Made by a program: the position numbers and the translations under genes | Shown here: positions 13,098 through 22,222 of the stretch, in pieces | How positions within the stretch are numbered: position 1 is the stretch's first letter | Layout of the letters: every line of letters starts with the position of its first letter | The notes under the pieces: model-generated | Seen by the model: the letters and a program-made list of their open reading frames with translations, nothing else | Database searches by the model: none | What the model was told of the DNA's origin: nothing | Source: a virus | Length of the DNA: 25,619 bases | Reading direction: 5' to 3' (one strand) | Virus record (IMG/VR): IMGVR_UViG_3300034418_003828 | Coordinates: 1-25,619 of that record

Positions 13098-15502
13098 TGG
13101 CACAAGATATCAGAGTAACACTTACACTTGATAACAGACAGTTTCAAAGAGCTGTCAAACAAAGCAAAAGTGAAATAAAGAGTTTTGAAAGTAGTAGTAC
13201 TAGAAGTTTAGGCTTAATACAAAGTGCCTTGGTAGCAATAGGTGGTACTGCTGTTATAGGCAGTATTGCTAGAACTGGAGCCGCATTCCAAGACTTACAG
13301 AATTCATTAAATGTGGTGTTTGGATCTGTAGAAGCAGGTGCTGATGCATTTGACAGAGTTCAACAGTTTGCTGCCAGCACACAGTTCAGTGTGCAAACAC
13401 TTACACAAGCATTTGTTCAGTTGAAAGGTGCTGGTGTTGAACCCACAGCAGAATTATTGCAAACATTTGCAGACACTGCCTCAGTTACAACAGATCAAAT
13501 GGGCACATTCCAAGCCGCACTTGATCTTGTTAGTAGAAGTACTGCAGGTGGATTAGGACTAGAAGACCTCAACAGATTAGCAGACAGAGGTATTCCTGTA
13601 TTCCAAATTCTACAAGAAAGAATAGGCAGAGGCAGACTTGAACTAAGTGAATTTGGTAAAACAGCAGAGGGTGCCAATACCATAGTCAGAGAACTGGTAG
13701 CAGGACTACAAGAGAACTTTGGTGGTGCATTAGAAAGTCAAGTAGGCTTGATCAACTTTGAATTAAACCAATTGGGTGATGCACTTGACAAATTGAAAGT
13801 TGCACTGTTTGACACATTCAGTGAAGATGCTGCCAAAGGCATACAAGGTTTAACAGGTGCAATCAACAATCTAGCAGAAAACACTGATGAACTAATTCCT
13901 GTGTTAAAATCAGTTGCAGGTGCATTACAAACACTAGTTGGTGTATTTGTGATATTTAGATTAGGTACCAAAGATGCTCTAGCAGGATTTGTGTTGTTTG
14001 CAGACAAATTAAAAGCATTCTTTACAGGTGGTGTGCTGGTAGGAATAGCAAATTCATTTAAGAATTTAGGTGCCGCCATTGGTATATTCATAGCAGCCAT
14101 AAGAGGATTCACTTTAGGTGGATTTATAACTGCCTTAGGTGCATTATTAGCCGCAATGGGTCCAGTTGTAGCCATTATTGCAGGTGCTACTATTGTTACA
14201 GATGGTTTATTTAGAATATTCAATGATGGTAAAGGCATTATTGGCACTGTTAAAGATCTATTTGGAGACACAGCAGATGAAATAGATGGCATGACAGGTG
14301 CTATGCAAAGAAATGAACAAGCACAAAAAGAATTTGAAGCCAGACAAAAGGCAGCCGCAGAGGCAGCCGCCAAAGCACAAGAAGAATTCAATGCTGAATT
14401 TGGTGCTACAATAACACTGGCAAAAGAATTTGCCAAAATAGATTACAGAACAGAATTAGAACAATTAGAAGGTAGACTGCAAACAGCCAAAGACACACTG
14501 TTCAAATTGAGAATGGCATTTGTGGCAGCCAATGGTGACATTGAAGGTTACATGGAATTGGTTGAAGCAACCAAAAATGAAATCAAGGCGGCTGAACAAG
14601 CATTAGCAGACTACAATGCAGAACTAGCAGATGATGGCTTACAGTCATACAATGAATTCTTAGTACAACTGTTGGAAAACACTCAAGAGTTTTCAAATGA
14701 ACAAAAGAATGCACAAAAGGCATTGGAATTCTTGAATTCAGAAATGGCACAAAATGCCATGACAGCAGAAGAAATGGCTTATGCAATGGATAGGCTGTAC
14801 AGCATATTAGGTATGGATCCTCCAGGTGTACAAGCATTTGAAGATTTCACTGACAGTCTAGAAGATTTAAGTTTAACCACAGAAGAATATGCAGAATATC
14901 AAAGACAATTAAATGCACTCATAGAAAAATATCCAGAACTTGCAGATGAAGCCAGAAGAGCACAAGATGAATTAAATGATGCACTCAGTGAAGATGAAGC
15001 ACTAAATTCATTCTTAGACACATTGGGTAGAGCACAAAAATCACTCAGTGAAGATCTTGCTACTGCATTGTTAGAAGGCAAATCAGTAATGAGTTCATTC
15101 AAAGATTTCTTCAAAACACTGATCACACAAATTATTGCAGACACACTGAGATTAATGGTGATACAACCAATTCTCAGCAGTTTGTTTGGCATACAGTTTG
15201 GAGCAGGAGGCTCAGTGAGTGGTATGAACTTTGGTGGTTCATTCTTTGGCAAACTGTTTGGCAGAGAAAGAGGTGGTCCTGTAATGAAAAACAAGCCATA
15301 CATTGTAGGTGAAAAAGGACCAGAGCTGTTTGTGCCTAGAGGTAGCAGTGGAGACATAGTGCCAAATGGTGCAATGGGTGGTGTGACCAACATATACAAC
15401 ATCAGTGCTGTGGATACACAGAGCTTTAGACAAGCACTAGCCAGAGATCCAGAATATCTTTTTAACTTAACACAAAGTGGTGCTAGGAGGATGCCAAGAT
15501 GA
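13097..15502 (+). CDS. Tape measure protein
   Basis: 801 aa. The N-terminus (TLTLDNRQFQRAVKQSKSEI) and the block near 115-180 (TADLVS-like repeats, STAGGLGLEDLNRLADRGIP, RELVAGLQENFGG) are typical of lambda gpH-like tape measures. Hydrophobic helices lie around residues 265-375, a strong Ala/Glu coiled coil around 398-431, and the C-terminus has the family signature GEKGPELFVPRG near 738. It sets tail length and is ejected with the DNA; at about 0.15 nm per residue it predicts a tail near 120 nm. It is coupled to both neighbours (TAATG before, ATGA after). Confidence 0.9.
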   Translation: MAQDIRVTLTLDNRQFQRAVKQSKSEIKSFESSSTRSLGLIQSALVAIGGTAVIGSIARTGAAFQDLQNSLNVVFGSVEAGADAFDRVQQFAASTQFSVQTLTQAFVQLKGAGVEPTAELLQTFADTASVTTDQMGTFQAALDLVSRSTAGGLGLEDLNRLADRGIPVFQILQERIGRGRLELSEFGKTAEGANTIVRELVAGLQENFGGALESQVGLINFELNQLGDALDKLKVALFDTFSEDAAKGIQGLTGAINNLAENTDELIPVLKSVAGALQTLVGVFVIFRLGTKDALAGFVLFADKLKAFFTGGVLVGIANSFKNLGAAIGIFIAAIRGFTLGGFITALGALLAAMGPVVAIIAGATIVTDGLFRIFNDGKGIIGTVKDLFGDTADEIDGMTGAMQRNEQAQKEFEARQKAAAEAAAKAQEEFNAEFGATITLAKEFAKIDYRTELEQLEGRLQTAKDTLFKLRMAFVAANGDIEGYMELVEATKNEIKAAEQALADYNAELADDGLQSYNEFLVQLLENTQEFSNEQKNAQKALEFLNSEMAQNAMTAEEMAYAMDRLYSILGMDPPGVQAFEDFTDSLEDLSLTTEEYAEYQRQLNALIEKYPELADEARRAQDELNDALSEDEALNSFLDTLGRAQKSLSEDLATALLEGKSVMSSFKDFFKTLITQIIADTLRLMVIQPILSSLFGIQFGAGGSVSGMNFGGSFFGKLFGRERGGPVMKNKPYIVGEKGPELFVPRGSSGDIVPNGAMGGVTNIYNISAVDTQSFRQALARDPEYLFNLTQSGARRMPR

Positions 15503-16167
15503 GCATACAAACAATCATAGACAATGCACAGTTTATAACTGTGGATAAGACCAAGTTGGCTGCTCAAACTCTGAGTAGAAGTGGTAGAATTAAAACAGCA
15601 GAAGTAGCCAGTGCTGTGCCATACAGATTTATCATAGGCATGCATAGTGGTCTAAAATACAGCACCAACAGAGGTTTACTAGAAGAATTAGACAGATTAG
15701 ACAAAACCATTGAAGAAGAAGTTGACATTGGTAGCACAAACACTGCATTGGGTTATGTAACAGCATATCAAGGTGATTTAACCAGTAGCCAAATTGGTCA
15801 AATAGTCACAGCCAGTGTTACACCATTTAGTGGTGCAAACATCTATTTGAACACAAACAGTGTTACAGGTTCTCCTGTGGGTAATCTGTTCAAGAAAGGT
15901 GATTTTATTCAAGTAGGACCAACAAATGGTAGATATCCTTATCAAGTAACAGAAGATGTCACATACAGTGTGAGCACAACATTGCGTATACCTGTGCATA
16001 GAGCAGTTATAGATCAAAGTGGCTTCAGTCAAAGTGCAAGAAACATTGCAGTGGGATCAGATGTACAATGGTTTGTTAAAATGGTTAGAAAACCCACATA
16101 CACCATTATACCACATGACAGAATACAATTTAACAGTGATTTTGAACTGATTGAGGTAATTGAATAA
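15499..16167 (+). CDS. Minor tail protein, distal tail
   Basis: 222 aa, with perfect AGGAGG 9 nt before ATG 15499 and ATGA overlap with the tape measure stop. The sequence is beta-rich (YVTAYQGDLTSSQIGQIV; GNLFKKGDFIQVGPTNGRYP), with VTEDVTYSVSTTLRIPVHRA matching segments of distal tail/minor tail proteins of marine siphoviruses. The slot directly after the tape measure corresponds to lambda gpM or distal tail protein. The exact role is inferred from position. Confidence 0.6.
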   Translation: MSIQTIIDNAQFITVDKTKLAAQTLSRSGRIKTAEVASAVPYRFIIGMHSGLKYSTNRGLLEELDRLDKTIEEEVDIGSTNTALGYVTAYQGDLTSSQIGQIVTASVTPFSGANIYLNTNSVTGSPVGNLFKKGDFIQVGPTNGRYPYQVTEDVTYSVSTTLRIPVHRAVIDQSGFSQSARNIAVGSDVQWFVKMVRKPTYTIIPHDRIQFNSDFELIEVIE

Positions 16168-16829
16168 TGGCAACAACCATAACTCCAGTACAAGACAACA
16201 ACATCAAACATGCTGTGCTGATAGATCTAGATCTAGATGGCAATGTGTACTACATATCAAGTGCTTTCCAAGAAGTAACTTATTCAGGTAACACATATCA
16301 GCAGTTGGGCAGTTTTCTACAAGTAGGAGAAATGGCAGAAGACATCAAAACCACAAATGGTGATTTAGCAATCAGCCTCAGTGGTGTAGAAGCAACATAT
16401 TTAAGTGACATATTGACCACACCAATCAAAGGTGGTGTTGCCAGTGTGTACAGAGCATTTTTCAATGATGATTACACATTGGACAGTGCAAATGTGTATC
16501 AGAGATTCAAAGGTGTTATCACTAACTTTGTGGTAGAAGAAGATTTTGACATATTAGAAGGCAATGATACTAACACTATTTCAGTAAGTTGTGCAAGTAT
16601 AAACACAATTTTGGAGAACAAAATAGCAGGCCAAAGAACCAACCCTGCAGATAGAAACAAATACTATCCAGGTGACCAAACATTTGACAGAGTACCAGAC
16701 CTAATGGGTGTGAACTTTGACTTTGGTAAAGAATACTCAGGTGGAGGTGGTTACCAAGGTGGTGGTGGCAGAGGTGGTGGAGGCAGAGACAGAGGTGGTG
16801 GTGGAGGCCGCAACCAACAATTAAAATAG
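16167..16829 (+). CDS. Tail-tip protein (gpL/DUF2163-like) with Gly/Arg-rich tail
   Basis: 220 aa, overlapping the previous stop (TAATG), with GAGGT upstream. The N-terminal 185 residues are beta-rich with ALIDLDLDG-like start (HAVLIDLDLDGNVYY), FKGVITNFVVEEDFDILEGN and AGQRTNPADRNKYYPGD, a pattern found in hub/tail-tip proteins related to lambda gpL or DUF2163. The last 30 residues are unusual: almost only Gly, Arg, Tyr, Gln and Asn, with four GGGG runs separated by R/D, like RGG boxes. It may be a flexible or nucleic-acid-binding extension. Confidence 0.6.
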   Translation: MATTITPVQDNNIKHAVLIDLDLDGNVYYISSAFQEVTYSGNTYQQLGSFLQVGEMAEDIKTTNGDLAISLSGVEATYLSDILTTPIKGGVASVYRAFFNDDYTLDSANVYQRFKGVITNFVVEEDFDILEGNDTNTISVSCASINTILENKIAGQRTNPADRNKYYPGDQTFDRVPDLMGVNFDFGKEYSGGGGYQGGGGRGGGGRDRGGGGGRNQQLK

Positions 16830-16833
16830 AGAT

Positions 16834-17289
16834 ATGATTAGAAGAGCAGGTATACAGGATTTTGATAGAATAATGGAGATGATGATTAACTTTGCCAATT
16901 CATCTCCTATGGAAGCACACCATAATCCACAATATGATGATCAATATGTGAGAAAATTGTTGTGTAGCATAATGAGTAATGGTGTAATCATAGTAGGTGA
17001 ATATCAAGGCAACATAGAGGGCATGTTGATTGCACACATAAATCAAGATCCATGGTTACCACATGTCAAAGTGTTAAGAGAAATGGCATGGTGGGTTGAA
17101 CCTCCTGCAAGAAGTAGCACATTGGGTTACAAATTATTGAAAAAATACATAGAATATGGTGAAAAAATGAAAAAACATGGGGTGATAGATGAATTTATGC
17201 TCACACTGATGGAGATTTCACCAGACTTTGACCTTGAAAAAAGAGGTTGGAACAAAGTAGAACACAATTATGTGTTTGAAGGAGCATAG
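16834..17289 (+). CDS. GNAT-family N-acetyltransferase in tail module
   Basis: 151 aa. It starts MIRRAGIQDFDRIMEMM, the usual GNAT first strand and helix, continues with GEYQGNIEGMLIAHI (strands 2-3) and EMAWWVEPPARSSTLGYKLLKKYI, where strand 4 and the acetyl-CoA loop are expected; the consensus Q/RxxGxG/A is replaced by R-S-S-T-L-G. GNAT genes at this place, just before gpJ-like proteins, are recurrent in marine phages. The enzyme probably acetylates a peptide, host protein or tail protein; substrate unknown. Only 4 nt separate it from the preceding gene and 3 nt from gpJ. Confidence 0.75.
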   Translation: MIRRAGIQDFDRIMEMMINFANSSPMEAHHNPQYDDQYVRKLLCSIMSNGVIIVGEYQGNIEGMLIAHINQDPWLPHVKVLREMAWWVEPPARSSTLGYKLLKKYIEYGEKMKKHGVIDEFMLTLMEISPDFDLEKRGWNKVEHNYVFEGA

Positions 17290-17292
17290 AGT

Positions 17293-19947
17293 ATGGCAGT
17301 TTTCACAGCAATAGCAACAGCAATTACAACTGCAATTGGATCCATAGGTAGTATTGCACTTGTCACAGCCACAGGAGCACTTACTACTGCAGGTGTTATT
17401 GCAACAGGACTTATATCCACAGGATTGATGTTGGCAACTGCCAAAGTCACAGGTGTATTTGACGCCCCCAGTGCAGGTGGTGTTAGAGATCCAGGTGTTA
17501 AAGTACAGTTACCTCCTGCTACAGACAACAAAATACCTGTTTTTTATGGTAGAAACAACACTGGCTCTATAATCACAGATGCACAAATCAAAAACCAAAA
17601 CAACACCATGGTGTACATGTGTATTATTGGTGAGAAAACAGATTCAGGCACATACACGCTGAACAAAGTGTACAGAGGAGACAGTACACTTAACTTCACT
17701 GGAGGTTATAGTGGTACAAGTTCACCAAATGTGATCAGCATAACAGATCCAAATGCCACAACATCTAACAATGTAAATGGCAAAATGAGATTGAGAGTGT
17801 ATGCAGGTAATGCCCAAACAGCCAGTAACCAAATATTCCCTCCATTAGGATTGAAAGTTGCGGCTCAAACACTGATGCCCACAATCACTGCAAACACAAA
17901 TTATGAAGACCTTGTGTATGCTGTGTTTGAAATAGATTATGATCCAGAAAATGGTCTCACAGACTTTGGTGTATTGACTTTTGATATTACAAACAGTTTG
18001 AGTGAACCCAGCAATGTGTTGTTAGACTATTTGCAAAATGACAGATATGGTGCAGGACTCAGTAGCACAGATCTTGTTACCACAAGTTTTGATGACTTGT
18101 ATGACTATTCAACAGCACAAGTAGATTACATAACACCAGCAAATGTCACAACAACACATGATAGATGGCAAATTGATGGTATGTTATCAACATATCAACC
18201 TGTTAAAAGCAACATTGACAAATTGTGCCAAAGTTGTTCAGCCTTCTTTACCTATGACCCCAAACAAGGTAAGTTCAGAGTACAACCTAACAGGGCAGCC
18301 ACAACAGCAGAAAAGAGTGCGGCTTTCCAATTTAATGATGACAACATAATTGGTAAAATAGGTGTAAGTACCACAGAACTGTACAGTTTATACAACAGCA
18401 TAGAAGCAGAATATCCAGAAGTAAACAAAAAAGACCAAACCAATGTGGTCATAGTGGATACTCCTGCAGGTGATAGAAATGCCAATGAACCAGACAATCC
18501 ATTAAACACCAGATATGATCTAGTTAATGATTACAGCAGAGTATACAATTTAGCAAACATTGACCTGCGTCAAAGTAGAACCAGTATGGTGTTGGAATTT
18601 GAAGCAGATTATAGTGCAATACAAGTAGATGTAGGTGATGTTGTAAAAGTAACCAATAGCAGATATGCATTCACTGACAAATTGTTCAGAGTGATGAGAA
18701 CCACTGAAATAGAAGATGCAGATGGCACACTGAAATGTAAATTGCTGTTGTTGGAATATTCAGATGATGTGTACACACACAACACTGTGAGCAGTCAAGG
18801 TGAAACAAATGCCACAGGCATACCAGGATGGTGGACCAGCATAGGTAATTCAAACATCAATATTGGTAACATTGTGATCATTGATGATCCAAATGATGCA
18901 AATGCAAATATTGTTGATGATGGTGGTAATATTATTGGCAATGTGGATTGGGGCAACATTGATTGGCCTACATTCCCAGGCTTTATACCTCCAAACAATC
19001 CATTTATTAACTTGCCAATTAACTTTGATTCTAATGTGTTGCTGGATGAGATAGTGGTAGATGTTACACCAGTTGTAGATGCCAACAGCACAAATACAGC
19101 AAACACTGTGGCAAACACAATTATAACCATACCAGCACCTTTTGATCCCACACTGGGCATACCAATGTTCCCCACAGATGGCACAGTATTCAATGTGGGT
19201 ATTCCCACAAATGGTTTTGGTAGTACCAAATATAATTCACCTGATTACACAGGCATAATTATCAATGATATATATGGTAAAAACAGTCAAACAGGTGCAA
19301 CCACACAACATGCAAGTACTGGCACATTGCCACTAAATCCAGGTGGATTTATATCACCAACTGATCAAGGTGACTTAGCACCAGGTACACAAATAGAAGA
19401 TAGACCTCCTAACAACACAAGTGTTGCAAATGCGGCTGTTACTGCAAACACTGCCCTAGGTGAAGCAAACAGTTTGATCACCAGTGTGTTTAATTATGAT
19501 ATCACAGGTATTGACCAAGGTGAATTTTCAATCATTGCCAGTACACAAGCAGGTGGTGTAAACTTTGGTGCAGGTTTTGATGTGGCTTTTGCACCAGTAG
19601 GAAATATTTTTTACACAGAAAGATATGAAGCAAACAATGAACCAACAGGTGCTTTCATAGAACAAGCACTCAATGATGGTACCAGTGGTGTTGTAGGTGG
19701 AGGCTTGACTGCTCCATTAGGCACATTGGTTGCCACACAAAAAGTAGAAATATCAGATCAGGCAGCCAGAGATATTGCCAACAACACCATTAACACTGCA
19801 GGTTTATATTACACACCTCTGAGTGCAAATGTACAATTAGCAGGTAACAGCACCATACAAGATGATACTGCAAATGGTTCACCAAGAGCATTCTTTAACA
19901 ATAAGTTTGATATTATCAGATTAACCAAGGGGGATAATTTCTTCTAA
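17293..19947 (+). CDS. gpJ-like tail-tip / host-specificity protein
   Basis: 884 aa, with GGAG 9 nt before ATG. The first 60 residues are hydrophobic Ala/Thr/Ile-rich (AVFTAIATAITTAIGSIGS), as in gpJ-family proteins whose N-terminus enters the tail tip. The middle carries hub-like segments (KIPVFYGRNNTGSIITDAQI; LDYLQNDRYGAGLSSTDL; DYSAIQVDVGDVVKVTNSRY) matching the Phage-tail_3 region. The C-terminal third is Asn/Gly/Thr-rich and beta-repetitive, probably fibre-like. The protein closes the tail and, in lambda, binds the receptor. Coupled to the next gene by TAATG. Confidence 0.8.
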   Translation: MAVFTAIATAITTAIGSIGSIALVTATGALTTAGVIATGLISTGLMLATAKVTGVFDAPSAGGVRDPGVKVQLPPATDNKIPVFYGRNNTGSIITDAQIKNQNNTMVYMCIIGEKTDSGTYTLNKVYRGDSTLNFTGGYSGTSSPNVISITDPNATTSNNVNGKMRLRVYAGNAQTASNQIFPPLGLKVAAQTLMPTITANTNYEDLVYAVFEIDYDPENGLTDFGVLTFDITNSLSEPSNVLLDYLQNDRYGAGLSSTDLVTTSFDDLYDYSTAQVDYITPANVTTTHDRWQIDGMLSTYQPVKSNIDKLCQSCSAFFTYDPKQGKFRVQPNRAATTAEKSAAFQFNDDNIIGKIGVSTTELYSLYNSIEAEYPEVNKKDQTNVVIVDTPAGDRNANEPDNPLNTRYDLVNDYSRVYNLANIDLRQSRTSMVLEFEADYSAIQVDVGDVVKVTNSRYAFTDKLFRVMRTTEIEDADGTLKCKLLLLEYSDDVYTHNTVSSQGETNATGIPGWWTSIGNSNINIGNIVIIDDPNDANANIVDDGGNIIGNVDWGNIDWPTFPGFIPPNNPFINLPINFDSNVLLDEIVVDVTPVVDANSTNTANTVANTIITIPAPFDPTLGIPMFPTDGTVFNVGIPTNGFGSTKYNSPDYTGIIINDIYGKNSQTGATTQHASTGTLPLNPGGFISPTDQGDLAPGTQIEDRPPNNTSVANAAVTANTALGEANSLITSVFNYDITGIDQGEFSIIASTQAGGVNFGAGFDVAFAPVGNIFYTERYEANNEPTGAFIEQALNDGTSGVVGGGLTAPLGTLVATQKVEISDQAARDIANNTINTAGLYYTPLSANVQLAGNSTIQDDTANGSPRAFFNNKFDIIRLTKGDNFF

Positions 19948-20351
19948 TGAGTAAAGGTACATATTACATATTTTATAACACAACCACAGGCGCAATAGAG
20001 CAGTGTAGAAGATTAACACCAGCACAAGCAGAAAGAAATTGTGCTGTGAATGAAAACATGCATTGTATGCCAGGTCATGTGCTTGACATAAACAAATGGC
20101 GTGTTGATTTAGACACAATGGAGATTGTGAGTTGTACAAAAAGAGTTATAGATCCTAACAAATATGCACTGTGCAGAGAAAGAAGAAATGGTTTACTAAT
20201 AGCCAGTGATTGGACACAGGCAGTTGATGCACCTATCACTGATGCAAAAAAAACAGAATGGGCAACATACAGACAACAACTGAGAGATTTATTAGCAAAC
20301 ATAGATGATGTAGAATATGCTGACATTGTGTGGCCTACACCACCAGCATAA
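19947..20351 (+). CDS. Tail fibre assembly chaperone-like protein (APC-type domain)
   Basis: 134 aa, overlapping the gpJ stop by 1 nt. The C-terminal half has RNGLLIASDWTQAVDAPITD and WATYRQQLRDLLAN ending in VWPTPPA, matching the phage tail assembly chaperone domain (Phage_tail_APC type, R..LL..sDWTq..Dap....YRq.LRdl....WP..P). The N-terminal half begins GTYYIFYNTTTGAIEQCRR and contains several Cys (C20, C32, C40). It probably helps fold or trimerise the adjacent fibre proteins. The motif and the neighbouring fibre genes agree. Confidence 0.65.
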   Translation: MSKGTYYIFYNTTTGAIEQCRRLTPAQAERNCAVNENMHCMPGHVLDINKWRVDLDTMEIVSCTKRVIDPNKYALCRERRNGLLIASDWTQAVDAPITDAKKTEWATYRQQLRDLLANIDDVEYADIVWPTPPA

Positions 20352-20360
20352 GGAGAACAC

Positions 20361-22121
20361 ATGCCTCTAGGTAGTAGAAAATTACAAAGTCAAGAAAATG
20401 CCAGTCAAAAAGATTATGATTTCAGAGATCTCACTGCAACCAGAGAATTCACTTCACCTGACACCATGCAGTACAACATCACTGGTAATAGACCAAATGT
20501 TGTTATTGAATATGATATCACAGGTGACACATCAGAAATAACCACACCACTAACTGGTAATGTTACCACAGACAGTGGTGGTAATGCCACAATAGGCATT
20601 GCAATTGATCAAAGTGGTTTAGGTTCTGGTAACACCAATTTCACTACCAATGTGGTTGTACAAGGTTATGATATCACATTGGTAGATAGAGAAACCACTC
20701 AAATCACAGAGCGTATACCTGTTACATATGACATAGATCAAAACTTTGCAGGTAATGGCAATGTTGACTTTTGGATATCACCTTCAGTGAGCAATGTGGT
20801 TGCCAGTAATGTTGCAACTATTACATTCAGTGCTGGCACAGACATGAACACACTGAATGATCCTGTACACACCAGTATGTGGGCAATAAGTGAAATATGG
20901 AGTACTTATGCCGCAGTGCCTACACTTAAAATTAATTTTTACAGACAAGGTCCTAGATCATATACCACAGACAAATTAACTGGTGTAACTGCCAAAATGA
21001 TAGGTGGTGGTGGAGCAGGTGGTTGGCCCAGCAGTTTTAATCCAGGACTCACTATCACACAAGGTGGTGGAGCCGCAGGTAATCTAAACACAAAAACTGG
21101 TAACATAACACTGTATAACAGTGAATATGACAAAAGCAGAGAACCAGCATCACCAGTACCACCAGACTATGTGTTACTGTTAAAATGTGGTGCAGGGGGT
21201 TTTCAAGGTCTAAGTGGCAATGTGAGAACAGGTTATCCAACCAATTGGTTAAGACAACAAGCAGATGAACCAAGTCCAGGTGATCAACCTCTGGGTGATG
21301 ATGGCAACTTTCTTACTCAAGACAGATTAGGTCAAGGTGGTGCTACTGCTATAACTCACTGGAATAATGCACCTGATTTTAGACCTAAATTTGATGGTGC
21401 TGGTAATCCATATCCACCAGAATATTATGTATGGTATAGGTATCTAAATATCAATGATGATATTATATATGGAACACAAGGTGGTGGTACTGGTGCAGGT
21501 AATATTCATGCTACTGGCACTAGTGGACAATTGGGTACACAAGGTGAAAGACCTGTGGTAGGATCAGTAGTAGTTGGTGGTTATCATGGAGGTGGTAGTG
21601 CAGGATTAGCCACAAGATATAGTGATGGCTCATTAACTAGATTTAGAAACAGTAGTGGTAACAATGGTGGTGGTGGTAAACAGTGGACTATAGATGGACT
21701 ACCCACTGGCCAAATGAGAGTATCAGGTGCTGGTGGTGGTGCAGGCCAAGGCAGTGCTGGTGCTAATGCCAATGTGTTTGCCAACAGCAGTTATGCAGAA
21801 GTCATTGCTGGTGATGGTGGCAGTGGTGTAGTAGACAGTGATTTTGGTAATGTGTGTGGTGGTGGAGGTGGTTATGCCAATATAGCCAATCCAATAGCAA
21901 ACACATCAATAACACTGGGTTCAGGTTCACATGGTGGTGGAGATGCAGGCAACAATGCTACAACATTTGGTAGTGGAGGTGGAGCCAATGCAGTAGATTT
22001 TCAATCAGGTGTGGCTAATACAGAAATACTTGCAGGTGATATCACAATACCACCTAGTGGATACCATGGTGCAATAAAATTAAGTTTTGATTTTGCTCCA
22101 AAAAGAGAATGGGGCTCATAA
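20361..22121 (+). CDS. Glycine-rich tail fibre / adhesin
   Basis: 586 aa, with AAGGAG before ATG 20361. The N-terminal ~200 residues are beta-rich. From about residue 213 to 540 the sequence is dominated by glycine runs (IGGGGAGGW, GGGAAGN, GGGTGAG, GGYHGGGSAG, NNGGGGKQW, GAGGGAGQG, CGGGGGYAN, SHGGGDAGNN, GSGGGANA), ending in PPSGYHGAIKLSFDF. Interspersed glycine motifs like these are known from fibre-tip adhesins such as those of T-even phages with polyglycine-II sandwiches. Here it is a good candidate for a receptor-binding tip, though sequence alone cannot show the fold. Confidence 0.65.
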   Translation: MPLGSRKLQSQENASQKDYDFRDLTATREFTSPDTMQYNITGNRPNVVIEYDITGDTSEITTPLTGNVTTDSGGNATIGIAIDQSGLGSGNTNFTTNVVVQGYDITLVDRETTQITERIPVTYDIDQNFAGNGNVDFWISPSVSNVVASNVATITFSAGTDMNTLNDPVHTSMWAISEIWSTYAAVPTLKINFYRQGPRSYTTDKLTGVTAKMIGGGGAGGWPSSFNPGLTITQGGGAAGNLNTKTGNITLYNSEYDKSREPASPVPPDYVLLLKCGAGGFQGLSGNVRTGYPTNWLRQQADEPSPGDQPLGDDGNFLTQDRLGQGGATAITHWNNAPDFRPKFDGAGNPYPPEYYVWYRYLNINDDIIYGTQGGGTGAGNIHATGTSGQLGTQGERPVVGSVVVGGYHGGGSAGLATRYSDGSLTRFRNSSGNNGGGGKQWTIDGLPTGQMRVSGAGGGAGQGSAGANANVFANSSYAEVIAGDGGSGVVDSDFGNVCGGGGGYANIANPIANTSITLGSGSHGGGDAGNNATTFGSGGGANAVDFQSGVANTEILAGDITIPPSGYHGAIKLSFDFAPKREWGS

Positions 22122-22154
22122 AAACAGTCTTTACAGCAAAAAACACACAAATCT

Positions 22155-22162
22155 AATAAATA
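22155..22162 (+). promoter_or_regulatory. T4-type late promoter variant AATAAATA
   Basis: AATAAATA in the 101-nt gap after the adhesin gene. Predicted start near 22168, giving a leader of about 55 nt with TAGGAG before ATG 22223. It would give the distal fibre genes their own promoter. Confidence 0.45.
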
Positions 22163-22222
22163 GTACATATAAAACATTCTGTAAAACCTTAGTATTACAG
22201 TCTTATCCCATAGGAGCCCAAC

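Noticed and set aside
13738-15645. Long - strand ORFs opposite the tape measure gene (13738-14436 and 14899-15645)
   Set aside because: They mirror the codon pattern of the Ala-rich tape measure gene, have no ribosome binding sites or recognisable products, and overlap a certain gene entirely.
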